Below, piece by piece: positions 1 to 5,933 of a stretch of DNA of 11,525 bases. The stretch is from Nitrospirota bacterium (lineage in GTDB: Bacteria > Nitrospirota > Nitrospiria > Nitrospirales > Nitrospiraceae): assembly GCA_016201805.1 (NCBI GenBank), contig JACQCB010000021.1:1-11525 (forward strand), written 5' to 3'. Each line of letters starts with the position of its first letter. Positions within the stretch are counted from its first letter, which is position 1. The position numbers and the translations under genes are program-made. The notes under the pieces are model-generated. The model did no database searches. It was not told the DNA's origin and saw only the letters and a program-made list of their open reading frames with translations.

Positions 1-143
1 CCGAAGGGGGCTCGTAACGTTTTGGCTTCTTCGAGATTGGAGGCCGGTACGCGAGGACTCAGGGGGTTATGGTCCACGCAGGAGGCGAGTCCGACCGTGA
101 TCAGGAGGATCGGGACAAGAGTGGAGAAGATCGCAAGCCGCAC
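1..143 (-). CDS. Lipoprotein, N-terminal part (runs off the left edge)
   Basis: The first 47 codons of a minus-strand gene are visible, starting with GTG at 143 and still open at position 1. The start is supported by a full AAGGAGG ribosome binding site 7 nt upstream and by a good promoter further upstream (211-239). Residues 2-18 form a hydrophobic lipoprotein signal and L19-A20-S21-C22 is the lipobox, so the mature protein should be acylated at Cys22 and anchored in an envelope membrane. The mature N-terminus is Pro-rich and then reads NLEEAKTLRAPF. That style recalls small lipoprotein c-type cytochromes, in which a CxxCH haem site follows soon after. The haem site would lie outside the window, so this identity is only a guess. 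The lipoprotein call itself is secure. Confidence 0.75.
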   Translation of the reverse strand, partial: MRLAIFSTLVPILLITVGLASCVDHNPLSPRVPASNLEEAKTLRAPF

Positions 144-210
144 GGTTGCCCCTCCTTCGTGGTGGGCGCTGGGCCGATGTTCATGCCGATGGAGAGCGCT
201 GCGAGGGGGG

Positions 211-239
211 AGTGTAGCAACAGTGCGAGGTGGATTCAA
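211..239 (-). promoter_or_regulatory. Sigma-70-type promoter of the left-edge lipoprotein gene
   Basis: Read on the minus strand, a -35 element TTGAAT (239-234) and a -10 element TACACT (216-211) are separated by exactly 17 nt. The -10 is preceded by TGC, an extended -10 signature. Each hexamer matches consensus at 4 of 6 positions. Transcription would start near 204, giving a leader of about 60 nt before the GTG at 143 with its strong ribosome binding site. This suggests the lipoprotein is transcribed separately from the upstream bactofilin gene. Confidence 0.55.
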
Positions 240-270
240 TAGCTTCTTGCGGTTGGGCGACGGGGGGGGC

Positions 271-287
271 GACATGTCGAACATGTC
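271..287. promoter_or_regulatory. 17-bp inverted repeat, candidate operator
   Basis: GACATGT-CGA-ACATGTC is a perfect 7-bp inverted repeat with a 3-bp centre. It lies about 30 bp upstream of the -35 box of the lipoprotein promoter, a position that suits an activator or a distal repressor site. The regulator is unknown. Part of the site resembles Gram-positive LexA boxes (CGAAC...), but the second half does not fit. Confidence 0.3.
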
Positions 288-302
288 TGAACGAGGCCTG
301 GT

Positions 303-334
303 ATCACGAGGCGGTGCGGTCGGAGGCTCGTGAT
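303..334. repeat. 8-bp inverted repeat around the bactofilin stop codon
   Basis: ATCACGAG (303-310) and CTCGTGAT (327-334) are perfect reverse complements separated by 16 nt. The TGA stop of the extended bactofilin frame lies inside the left arm. No T-run follows on either strand, so this is not a classic intrinsic terminator. It could still form an mRNA 3' end structure. Confidence 0.3.
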
Positions 335-951
335 GAGCGAGTGGTCTGGGGCCGGCGCCTTCCTGCCACCGGCGGCGTGGCTACCCTGCCACGGTTTTTA
401 ACGGGGTGGCGGGACGGATGAGCGTGACGCCATCGTTTGGGCTGGGTGGCGGGACGGATGAGCGTGACGCCATCGTTTGGGCTCATGCGAGACGCGTCCG
501 ACCGTCCCGATTCGGGCATTTGCAACGTGCCGCTGAAGAGCACGCCTTCCTCGATGGACAGGAGGGGGGCTTTCACCGAGCCGTTGAGGACTGCGGGCGC
601 CATGAGGTTCACCTTCTCGCTGGCGACGATGTCGCCGGTGATTTGGCCTCGGCTGACCACCTTGGCGGCGCTGATCTGCGCGGAGATCACGGCCCCGTCC
701 TCAACCAGCAACACGCCGTCCGTATGGATTTCTCCTTCCAGCCGGCCGGCGACCCGGACCGTGCCGTTGTACTTGATGACGCCCTTGAACTCCACGCCTT
801 TTCCGACGAAGGCGATTACGTCGTTGGCGTTGCCCGGCGCGTTTTCGAATGACGACTCATCCCCTTGCCCTTGGGAGGACCACTCTTCCCGGGCGCCGGC
901 CGGCCTCGGCCCGGTTGCCCGCTTCTCAGATCCGTCACTCTTTTCCCACAT
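304..951 (-). CDS. Bactofilin (polymer-forming cytoskeletal protein) with a frameshifted C-terminal extension
   Basis: Bactofilins are beta-helical proteins that polymerise without nucleotide and scaffold cell-shape or envelope machinery at the cytoplasmic membrane. The core here is residues about 43-145, with the family opening IAFVGKGVEFKGVI and the repeating short beta-strands typical of the fold (VRVAGRLEGEI, KVVSRGQITGDI, KVNLMAPAVLNGSV). A polar disordered N-terminus precedes it. The ATG at 951 has an AGGAGG ribosome binding site 7 nt upstream. A perfect 40-bp tandem duplication (404-483) begins at codon 157 and shifts the frame after residue 169. With one copy the protein would end at a TAG at 383-381 after 176 aa. 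As it stands it runs to 215 aa, ending in a 46-residue tail with 11 Arg and 1 acidic residue that reads like translated non-coding DNA. The core should still polymerise; the effect of the tail is unknown. It lies 79 nt downstream of the 78-aa gene and is probably co-transcribed with it. Confidence 0.9.
   Translation of the reverse strand: MWEKSDGSEKRATGPRPAGAREEWSSQGQGDESSFENAPGNANDVIAFVGKGVEFKGVIKYNGTVRVAGRLEGEIHTDGVLLVEDGAVISAQISAAKVVSRGQITGDIVASEKVNLMAPAVLNGSVKAPLLSIEEGVLFSGTLQMPESGRSDASRMSPNDGVTLIRPATQPKRWRHAHPSRHPVKNRGRVATPPVAGRRRPQTTRSSRASDRTAS
404..483. repeat. Perfect 40-bp tandem duplication inside the bactofilin gene
   Basis: Positions 404-443 and 444-483 are identical over all 40 bases and directly abut. 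Because 40 is not a multiple of three, the second copy is read in another frame and shifts everything downstream. Removing one copy restores a frame ending P-L-K-T-V-A-G-stop at 381. The complete identity of the copies suggests a recent event such as replication slippage. Confidence 0.95.
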
Positions 952-1030
952 GTGTTTTCCTCCTCTGGTTGATGAGACGTGACCCTCGACGCCTATGGTC
1001 CGGCGAGGTCGGACTTCTCCGCGCTTTCCT

Positions 1031-1267
1031 CTATCGGTCTGGCACGAGCGCCGGAACGGTTGGCTGGCGTCTGCGCGAAATTAGATATTCGAATCGGGTT
1101 CTCTTCTGGAGTGTCACGCGTCCATTCCGACTGAGGAAGTCAACGGCCTCGAAGACCTGGTCCCAGGAGAGATCAGGTAGTGAGCGGAGCAGTTCGTCGA
1201 ATCCACAGGGGCCAAGCTGCTCCAGTTCATAGAGAATGGTTGCCTCGACTCTATCCGTGGATACCAT
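1031..1267 (-). CDS. Small winged-helix-like protein upstream of bactofilin
   Basis: This 78-aa protein begins with ATG at 1267, with a perfect AAGGAGG ribosome binding site 4 nt upstream. Residues about 5-65 read as three helices followed by a beta-hairpin: RVEATILYELEQLG, then FDELLRSLP, then SWDQVFEAVDFLSRNG, then VTLQKR and FEYLIS. That is the pattern of a compact winged-helix DNA-binding domain, as in small MarR/PadR-like or ArsR-like folds. No ligand or metal site is evident, and the tail (RRRQPTVPALVPDR) is basic and Pro-containing. It may regulate its own operon with the bactofilin, but that is inference from position. Comparable short winged-helix proteins annotated as hypothetical occur in Nitrospira, as far as I recall. 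The DNA-binding role is moderately likely. Confidence 0.7.
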   Translation of the reverse strand: MVSTDRVEATILYELEQLGPCGFDELLRSLPDLSWDQVFEAVDFLSRNGRVTLQKRTRFEYLISRRRQPTVPALVPDR

Positions 1268-1606
1268 AAGGCCTCCTTGAGCAGGGCTGTCAGCCTGCTC
1301 CTCTCATCGGTGTCACGAGCCGAGAGAAATTGCCTTAGAGCATAGTGGAGAAAAAAGGGAGCACGAAGCGTGCCAACGTGATTTCTGGCTTCCGTATGGC
1401 TAAGCCGTTAAAAAAATGAACATTTTAAACTTATTGCCTTGGCTGTAGGGGTAAGTCCGTCACAGATTCGTCGTCGAGGCTCGTCACTTAATTGACGACG
1501 CCACTGACGTGATGAAGAAATCTTTGAAGGGGCTCGCGTTCCGATACCAGGAGACTGGGGGGGCCGAAGTGCTGAACGCGTCTTCAGCCGGACGCGTGGT
1601 GGGCCG
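1268..1606. other. Intergenic region between the PilZ gene and the 78-aa gene
   Basis: No convincing gene lies in these 339 bases. The stretch is more AT-rich around 1405-1435, with runs of A and T, than the flanking genes. It contains the hairpin/sigma-54-like site at 1354-1376. A 76-codon minus-strand reading frame entering from the PilZ 3' end lacks a ribosome binding site and has low-complexity Arg/Ser content, so I do not call it. Confidence 0.6.
1354..1376 (-). promoter_or_regulatory. Hairpin with T-run that also reads as a sigma-54 -24/-12 element
   Basis: On the minus strand TTGGCACG-CTTC-GTGCT (1376-1360) matches the sigma-54 consensus TGGCACG-N4-TTGCW at all but one position, with the required 10 nt between GG and GC. 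A start near 1349 would give a leader of about 80 nt to the ATG at 1267. The same bases form a 5-bp stem (GCACG/CGTGC, loop CTT, plus a G-T pair) followed by CCC and six T, which resembles an intrinsic terminator for the PilZ gene about 230 nt upstream. The sequence alone cannot decide between the two readings. Confidence 0.4.
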
Positions 1607-1996
1607 TCACGTCGCGTAGCGCTCGCGACGGCGCTCAAGCTGTGTATTGATCAGGTATTTCAGAATCTGCTCCTTGCCCTTGTCGTCAAGGTCTGTGAAC
1701 TGGGCGCCGATCGAATGCGAAGTTGTATTCTTTTCCAGTTGGGCTGTGCGGACGACCTTGGCTCGAGCGAAGATGGGGGGTTGCGAAGGGAGCAGGATCT
1801 TCAGGAGAAGCAGGTCGTCGAGGTTGAATTTCCTCTGTGCGACGAAGCCCACGCCTCCGCCGCTGAGGTTCAGGCTCATCGACGTGGGGGTGGAGGAGAC
1901 CGTTTCCCCTTCCAACTGATAGGCCATTGGGAGATTGACCGTCAGGCGGAAGTACTCTCGTTTGTCTTCGCTTGAATCAGGAGGTGTCGCGTTCAT
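1607..1996 (-). CDS. PilZ domain protein, probable c-di-GMP receptor
   Basis: PilZ domains bind the second messenger c-di-GMP and pass the signal to motility, secretion or transcription machinery. This 129-aa protein is essentially a single PilZ domain. The RxxxR motif is at R13-R17 (REYFR) and the (D/N)xSxxG motif is NLSGGG at 43-48, so both c-di-GMP-binding elements are intact. No membrane segment or second domain is seen, so it is likely a cytoplasmic adaptor. The start at ATG 1996 is the only reasonable one, because an in-frame TGA lies two codons upstream of it. No Shine-Dalgarno is visible, and an extended -10 sits only 12 nt upstream, so the mRNA may be nearly leaderless. It is a stand-alone gene, but the GGDEF genes further along the same strand make it a plausible effector for their product. 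Confidence 0.88.
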   Translation of the reverse strand: MNATPPDSSEDKREYFRLTVNLPMAYQLEGETVSSTPTSMSLNLSGGGVGFVAQRKFNLDDLLLLKILLPSQPPIFARAKVVRTAQLEKNTTSHSIGAQFTDLDDKGKEQILKYLINTQLERRRERYAT

Positions 1997-2008
1997 ACGT
2001 TTTCAAAT

Positions 2009-2017
2009 CGTATAGCA
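2009..2017 (-). promoter_or_regulatory. Extended -10 promoter element of the PilZ gene
   Basis: On the minus strand TGC-TATACG (2017-2009) is an extended -10. A -35-like hexamer at 2037-2032 is poor (3 of 6). Only 12 nt separate the -10 from the ATG at 1996, which predicts a leader of about five bases and agrees with the missing ribosome binding site. Confidence 0.3.
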
Positions 2018-2150
2018 TGCTCTTGATCGCAAATCCAGCGTTCTTAACGAACTGAGCCCGTTGCTTCCCCGGTGATTTTGAGGAGCCGTCTCCATCGGCG
2101 CAACCGGGACCGTGGGCGATAGAGAACCGATGCGCAGGGGATGAGCCGGT

Positions 2151-2921
2151 TCACTCCTTGGCTTCAGGGCGGTCCTGCTGGAGCTTGCGGAGGAGTCGTT
2201 GGTAGCCTTGTGGAGTGATGTGCCAGATGCCGGGCTTCACGGGGTTGTTGAGATCGTCTACGACCAGATAGATCAGGTACCCCAGGAGTCCGATGCTCAC
2301 CGTGAAGAGATAATCCAGCCAGAAATTTTTCACTCCGATGAAGAGCGCCAAGCCGATGACCAGCACATTGGCGAAGACCAGCGCCTGCCTGAGGCTCTCG
2401 GGCATGGGCCGCATGTTCTGTCGGCGGTTCGCTCGGTGGGTCAGGATGTCGCGGAAGAGCGCGACAGCCGAGGCGTCGCGTTCCGGCTCGACGCGGGCGC
2501 CCAGCACCCCGTTCCGAAGCGAATCCAGCACCGCGTCTTCCTCGTCGCTCTCGCCTTCCCCGGCTGGCCGCTCCCATCCTTCCCGGATCGTGATGGCCAG
2601 GTAATCCTGTGTGGCCTTGTGGATCGCTGTCCTGATGGGCTCAGGACAGCGTTGCGACCAAGCCCATAACTCCCGCAGCGCGGCGACCTCCCCCGTCACC
2701 GCCAGTTCCAGACTGGTCCATCGGTCCCACCGGTTCTGGATGACGAAGCCGGCCAGGATGCTGAAAATGATGCCGACCGTTGAATAAAGGTAGGTGATGC
2801 CGCCCAGGTCCCCGATGTCCGCCATGAGGATATTGCCGTAGAAGGGGTCTTTGGTGCGTAGGAGAAAGAAGGCCACTGAAAACAAGGCCCAAAACAGCAA
2901 CATCTTTTTGAACAGGTTCAT
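2151..2921 (-). CDS. Bestrophin-like (DUF4239) membrane protein
   Basis: This 256-aa inner-membrane protein has four hydrophobic segments: residues about 6-21, 42-62, 180-197 and 200-222. The first pair and last pair are separated by a long, charged, probably helical cytoplasmic stretch containing the acidic run EGESDEEDA (122-130). The layout, the GFVIQNRWDRW element after the second segment and the C-terminal DDLNNPVKPGIWHIT match DUF4239, whose fold is predicted to be bestrophin-like. Bestrophins are anion channels, but channel activity has not been established for this bacterial family. ATG 2921 has only a weak GGAA ribosome binding site. The gene follows the lipoprotein gene by 57 nt on the same strand, so the two are probably co-transcribed and may work together in the envelope. 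Confidence 0.78.
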   Translation of the reverse strand: MNLFKKMLLFWALFSVAFFLLRTKDPFYGNILMADIGDLGGITYLYSTVGIIFSILAGFVIQNRWDRWTSLELAVTGEVAALRELWAWSQRCPEPIRTAIHKATQDYLAITIREGWERPAGEGESDEEDAVLDSLRNGVLGARVEPERDASAVALFRDILTHRANRRQNMRPMPESLRQALVFANVLVIGLALFIGVKNFWLDYLFTVSIGLLGYLIYLVVDDLNNPVKPGIWHITPQGYQRLLRKLQQDRPEAKE

Positions 2922-2978
2922 CGAAACGGTTCCGTTCAGAGTAAGACCATATGGCCAGAGGTTGTTTTCAGCAGGCGG

Positions 2979-3557
2979 TTACAGGAGGGTCTGGACGTAG
3001 CGGACTAAGCCGTCCACCACCCGGTCTTCGGCAGAGCGAAAGTTGTCGGGATCGTCCGACAGTCCCTTGATGGTGATCTGGCCGACCTCTTTCTGCGAAC
3101 GCTTGTCCACGAACCGGACCTCGACCAGCAAGTACCCGTCCCCCATGGACCCGGACACACTGCCCACCGACTGTTTGGCATAGGACTCATAGACCCCGCC
3201 GACCGTCTCGGTCAGCGAACTCATCCAGCGCATGAATGTGCTGCCGGTGTCAAACTTGAGGATCGTCGCGTGCATGACCAGGACGCTCTGGTCGGCGCGC
3301 GAGGCGGTGCCGACGCGTCTGAATTTTCCCAGGGCGCCGATCTGCAGGAGCATCTTCTCGTGGAGGTCGGTGACGATCTTGTTCGGGGCGTTCTGGCTGT
3401 GGGGGAGCGGGATCTCGATCGCGTTATAGATGGTCAGTTTCCCCTCGACGGGAGACACCACCTGGGTCTTCTGCAAGTCCACGGCACAGCCGGCCAGGGC
3501 CAGCAAGAGCGCGCCGGCGAGCATGACCTGGAACGACCGACGGCGCGTCCGGATCAT
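2979..3557 (-). CDS. DUF4410-like lipoprotein
   Basis: The protein of 192 aa starts with a classic lipoprotein signal: MIRTRRRSF, a hydrophobic stretch, then the lipobox L21-A22-G23-C24. The mature protein should be anchored in an envelope membrane facing the periplasm. It has alternating helices and strands, including HEKMLLQIGALGKFRRV, DQSVLVMHATILKFDTGS and DGYLLVEVRFVDKRSQKEVGQITIKG. The Gly-Ser after an amphipathic strand followed by a paired strand resembles DUF4410 outer-envelope lipoproteins; I rate this assignment as moderate. I chose ATG 3557 because it gives a correctly sized signal peptide. In-frame starts at 3668 (GTG), 3662 and 3608 would put 17-37 polar residues before it. No start has a good Shine-Dalgarno. 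A TATCAT -10 box at 3622-3617 would place the mRNA start downstream of the two longest starts. It probably forms an operon with the bestrophin-like gene. Confidence 0.75.
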   Translation of the reverse strand: MIRTRRRSFQVMLAGALLLALAGCAVDLQKTQVVSPVEGKLTIYNAIEIPLPHSQNAPNKIVTDLHEKMLLQIGALGKFRRVGTASRADQSVLVMHATILKFDTGSTFMRWMSSLTETVGGVYESYAKQSVGSVSGSMGDGYLLVEVRFVDKRSQKEVGQITIKGLSDDPDNFRSAEDRVVDGLVRYVQTLL

Positions 3558-3616
3558 AGGCCGGGGTATCTGATGGGGAGGCGATGGATACCGGAGGGAG
3601 GATGACATAGGCCGGT

Positions 3617-3622
3617 ATGATA
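3617..3622 (-). promoter_or_regulatory. -10 box of the lipoprotein/bestrophin-like pair
   Basis: TATCAT on the minus strand matches TATAAT at 5 of 6 positions. The hexamer 17 nt upstream is a weak -35 (3 of 6). It would start transcription near 3610, leaving about 50 nt to the ATG at 3557. The 10-mer cataggccgg occurs at 3555-3564 and again at 3606-3615, flanking this leader. Confidence 0.35.
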
Positions 3623-3743
3623 CCCCAACGGGAGAAAAATTCCTATCCCTCTGGAGCGGCATAGTCACATGGTCAGGGGTGTGACGGGGCGGGCGAGTGT
3701 TGCTGTTGGGGCTTCGCCTGCCTGTCAGGTGCGGGCTGTCGCG

Positions 3744-4691
3744 TTATGTCCCCGCCCGCTGATCCTTGAGGTAGACGCTGCCGGACGTGGACTTGCCCAG
3801 TTTCTTGAGTTCACAGGCAGCCTTGCTGATGTCCCCAGGGTGTGTAATCGGCGTGACCTGGTTCGACACGACCGCGATGGACAGGGTCATGATGGGAAAC
3901 TGTTCCGGGTTGCCTCGGCGGTCCACGGAATCGATGTGTCCGCGCGCGCGATCCTCCGAGTCATAGAAGTCCGGGATCACCAGGTCGAAGTGTTTGATGA
4001 CCGTCTCGCAGATACGGTCCATGGTGACCGGGTTGCCGATGAACACGAAGTCGTCGCCGCCGACATGGCCGACAAACCCCTCGCTCCCGGCCTGTTCGCT
4101 GACGGCGGTCGTCAACAGGCGGGAGGTGACCACCAGGACTTCGTCGCCTCTGGCGTACCCGTAGCGGTCGTTGAAGGATTTGAAAAGGTCGATGTCCAGG
4201 TAGGCCAGCGCGAAGGGTTTGCGCTGCTCGATCCGGCGGAGGGTCTCGCGCAGGATCGAGGTGTTGCCCGGCAGCCGCGTTAGCGGATTCGCGTCCAGCG
4301 AGTGGGCCATGCGGCTGAGGCACAAATGCAATCGGCGGACGACTTCCTCCAGGCGGTAGGGCATGACGATATAATCGTCCACCGCCAGGGCCGCCCAGTC
4401 CACGTTGTCGACGCGGACGTCCCGGATCAAGACGATGATCGGCAGCCGACCCAGGAGAGGATCGAGTTTCAGGTCTCGGACCAAGGTCTCGATCGACCGT
4501 CCCCCCGCCCCTTCCGCCACCAGGACGGCCACCGGCGGGTGATGAAACAGATCGTCCGTGACCGGCTGGGCGGCCTGGCCGGCCACGATCTCAAAGCCGG
4601 CTTTATTGAGGGCGCCGGCCAGCGTCGAAGCTTCGTTCGGGTCGCTGTGCAAGAGGAGCACGCGCTGTGTTGCTGTGGCTACCACATTCAT
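3744..4691 (-). CDS. Degenerate receiver-GGDEF protein (GGDDF variant)
   Basis: This 315-aa protein has a receiver-like N-terminal half (about 10-125) and a GGDEF half (about 132-305). The receiver has lost its key residues: the phospho-acceptor Asp column is Ala59, the conserved Lys is Met110 (YIVMPY), and one of the two acidic pocket residues is Ser16. It should not be phosphorylated in the normal way. In the GGDEF half, DPLTGLPNR has become ANPLTRLPGN (134-143), the signature is GGDDF (211-215), and the allosteric RxxD site is absent (GSEG). The DIDLFKSFND metal/substrate segment (166-175) is kept. Cyclase activity is therefore uncertain: it may be a weak enzyme, a nucleotide sensor or a partner for the other cyclase. 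Its ATG overlaps the HDOD stop by 4 nt (ATGA), so translation is probably coupled. Confidence 0.85.
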   Translation of the reverse strand: MNVVATATQRVLLLHSDPNEASTLAGALNKAGFEIVAGQAAQPVTDDLFHHPPVAVLVAEGAGGRSIETLVRDLKLDPLLGRLPIIVLIRDVRVDNVDWAALAVDDYIVMPYRLEEVVRRLHLCLSRMAHSLDANPLTRLPGNTSILRETLRRIEQRKPFALAYLDIDLFKSFNDRYGYARGDEVLVVTSRLLTTAVSEQAGSEGFVGHVGGDDFVFIGNPVTMDRICETVIKHFDLVIPDFYDSEDRARGHIDSVDRRGNPEQFPIMTLSIAVVSNQVTPITHPGDISKAACELKKLGKSTSGSVYLKDQRAGT

Positions 4692-5524
4692 AGGAAGTCG
4701 TCGATCGTGTCGAAGTCGCGAGCCGCGATCTCGATACAGGCGGCCAGCGCGTTGTCATCCAGGTTGATCAGCTTCCAGGCTTGCGGCGACAGGGGGGTGA
4801 CCGGCTGGGTGTCCGAGGCCCCGCAGCCCATGGCTTTGGTCAGGACGTCCGCGACGTGGACGATCGCCGTCTGCCGAGGGACATCCCGCGCGAGCGCCGG
4901 TTCGTGGTGATACATCATGGGCTCTTTGAGCGAGGTCGGGAGGCTCCAGTGCTCCGCCAACCAGCCGGCCACCTCGGCATGGGACAGACTGAGGACCTCT
5001 TGCTCGGCCTCCACCCGCGAGAGGTCGCGTTCCAGCATCGCCCGCTCGACCTGCATTACCAGCTCCGGTGCTTTCACGTACAGGGCGACTTCACCGAGGT
5101 CATGCAGCAGGCCGGCCACAAAGACCTCTTCCGGGTGCAGCAGGCCGGCGCGCGTCGCCAGGGTATGGGCGGCCATGGCCACGGCCAGGGAGTGACGCCA
5201 GAGTTGGTCCATTCCGGAGGACTTCATCATATCGAAGACGGAGGCGCAGATCGTCATCCGTTTCACGACGTTCAGTCCGAGGATCACGACCGCATGGCTG
5301 ACGGAGCCGATACGTCCCGGGAACCCATAATAGGGCGAGTTCGCCAGCTTCAGAACTTTCGCGGCCAGCACTTGGTCCTTTTCGATGACCTGCCCGATTT
5401 CTTCGGCAGAGGAGTTGGCCCGGTTGCTGATCGAGACGATCTTGCTGACCACAAGCGGCAGCGTCGGGAGGTCTCCGACCTTCTCGATGCGACGCCGGAT
5501 GTCTGCGGGGCTTGCGACCGGCAT
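4688..5524 (-). CDS. HDOD domain signalling protein
   Basis: HDOD domains are relatives of HD and HD-GYP phosphohydrolases that usually act as signalling or scaffolding modules rather than confirmed enzymes. This protein is 278 aa. The HDOD domain spans about 10-215: LPTLPLVVSKI near the start, then LKLANSPYYGFPGRIGSVSHA (59-79), the family hallmark. HD-type positions are well kept: H111 (WRHS), H141-D142 (LLHDLG), H182 (SHAEVAG), H206-H207 (YHHEP) and D226 (VADV). Metal binding is therefore conceivable, although HDOD proteins often keep several of these for structural reasons. Residues 230-278 are an additional helical tail. Start ATG 5524 has GGAAGGA upstream. The gap to the preceding gene is 2 nt, and the gene overlaps the next one by 4 nt, so it is the middle of a tightly coupled operon. 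Confidence 0.9.
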   Translation of the reverse strand: MPVASPADIRRRIEKVGDLPTLPLVVSKIVSISNRANSSAEEIGQVIEKDQVLAAKVLKLANSPYYGFPGRIGSVSHAVVILGLNVVKRMTICASVFDMMKSSGMDQLWRHSLAVAMAAHTLATRAGLLHPEEVFVAGLLHDLGEVALYVKAPELVMQVERAMLERDLSRVEAEQEVLSLSHAEVAGWLAEHWSLPTSLKEPMMYHHEPALARDVPRQTAIVHVADVLTKAMGCGASDTQPVTPLSPQAWKLINLDDNALAACIEIAARDFDTIDDFL

Positions 5525-5526
5525 GG

Positions 5527-5862
5527 CTACGTCCTTCCTGCTGCCCCGGCGTTCGCACTGTGCGTGCTGCGGAGATGACGTCTGACGGCCTCTCGAATCC
5601 GCATCAATTCAGGGTCCTCCGTCACTTTCCTAAATCGACGATCGAGGGCCTGTTCCAGCTCAGCGAGAGTTTGGGCGGGGGCTCCCCCCTCGCCGGGGCT
5701 ATTCTCGACGTGGGCCGAGGTGAGCCCCATGTCTTGCAGACGGACGATCAGGGCCTCTGTCAACTCTGCGCCGGCCGGCAGGATCATCTGTCCTGCCGGA
5801 TTGCTGGCCGGTTTGGCCAGCACCATGCCCGGCGTGAGTTGTTCGATCGGCAGTCGCTTCAT
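5527..5862 (-). CDS. Small protein resembling the N-terminal module of HD-GYP proteins
   Basis: This protein is 111 aa. Residues 1-52 read as the short module that often precedes HD-GYP domains: LPIEQLTPGMVLAKPASN, then GQMILPAGAELTEALIVRLQDMG, then AHVEN. Here no HD-GYP domain follows. A linker rich in Gly and Pro (54-62) leads to a charged helical segment (64-99, LAELEQALDRRFRKV and MRIREAVRRHL). It has no signal peptide or membrane segment. Its function is unknown. Because the gene is followed after only 2 nt by the HDOD gene, I infer it interacts with that protein, replacing a covalent fusion by a split pair. The start at ATG 5862 has the strong ribosome binding site GGAAGGGGGG. Confidence 0.75.
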   Translation of the reverse strand: MKRLPIEQLTPGMVLAKPASNPAGQMILPAGAELTEALIVRLQDMGLTSAHVENSPGEGGAPAQTLAELEQALDRRFRKVTEDPELMRIREAVRRHLRSTHSANAGAAGRT

Positions 5863-5933
5863 GGGCCCCCCTTCCGGACGCCGTGCCTGCGCATCGGCCG
5901 AATCAATTCAACGTCGGCTGTCTCCCTCGCTGG

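Noticed and set aside
406..982. Plus-strand reading frames of 148 and 181 codons opposite the bactofilin gene
   Set aside because: The minus strand encodes a clear bactofilin core; the opposite frames are GC-driven shadows.
1408..1638. A 76-codon minus-strand reading frame after the PilZ gene
   Set aside because: It overlaps the PilZ 3' end in another frame, lacks a ribosome binding site and has Arg/Ser/Pro-rich content with no fold pattern.
2124..2152. 6-bp inverted repeat (GAACCG/CGGTTC) at the end of the bestrophin-like gene as a terminator
   Set aside because: It has a long 17-nt loop, no T-run on either strand, and overlaps the stop codon; it is too weak to call.
3558..3668. Upstream GTG/ATG starts for the DUF4410-like lipoprotein
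   Set aside because: They would place polar residues in front of a complete lipoprotein signal peptide, and the best -10 box lies downstream of the longest ones.
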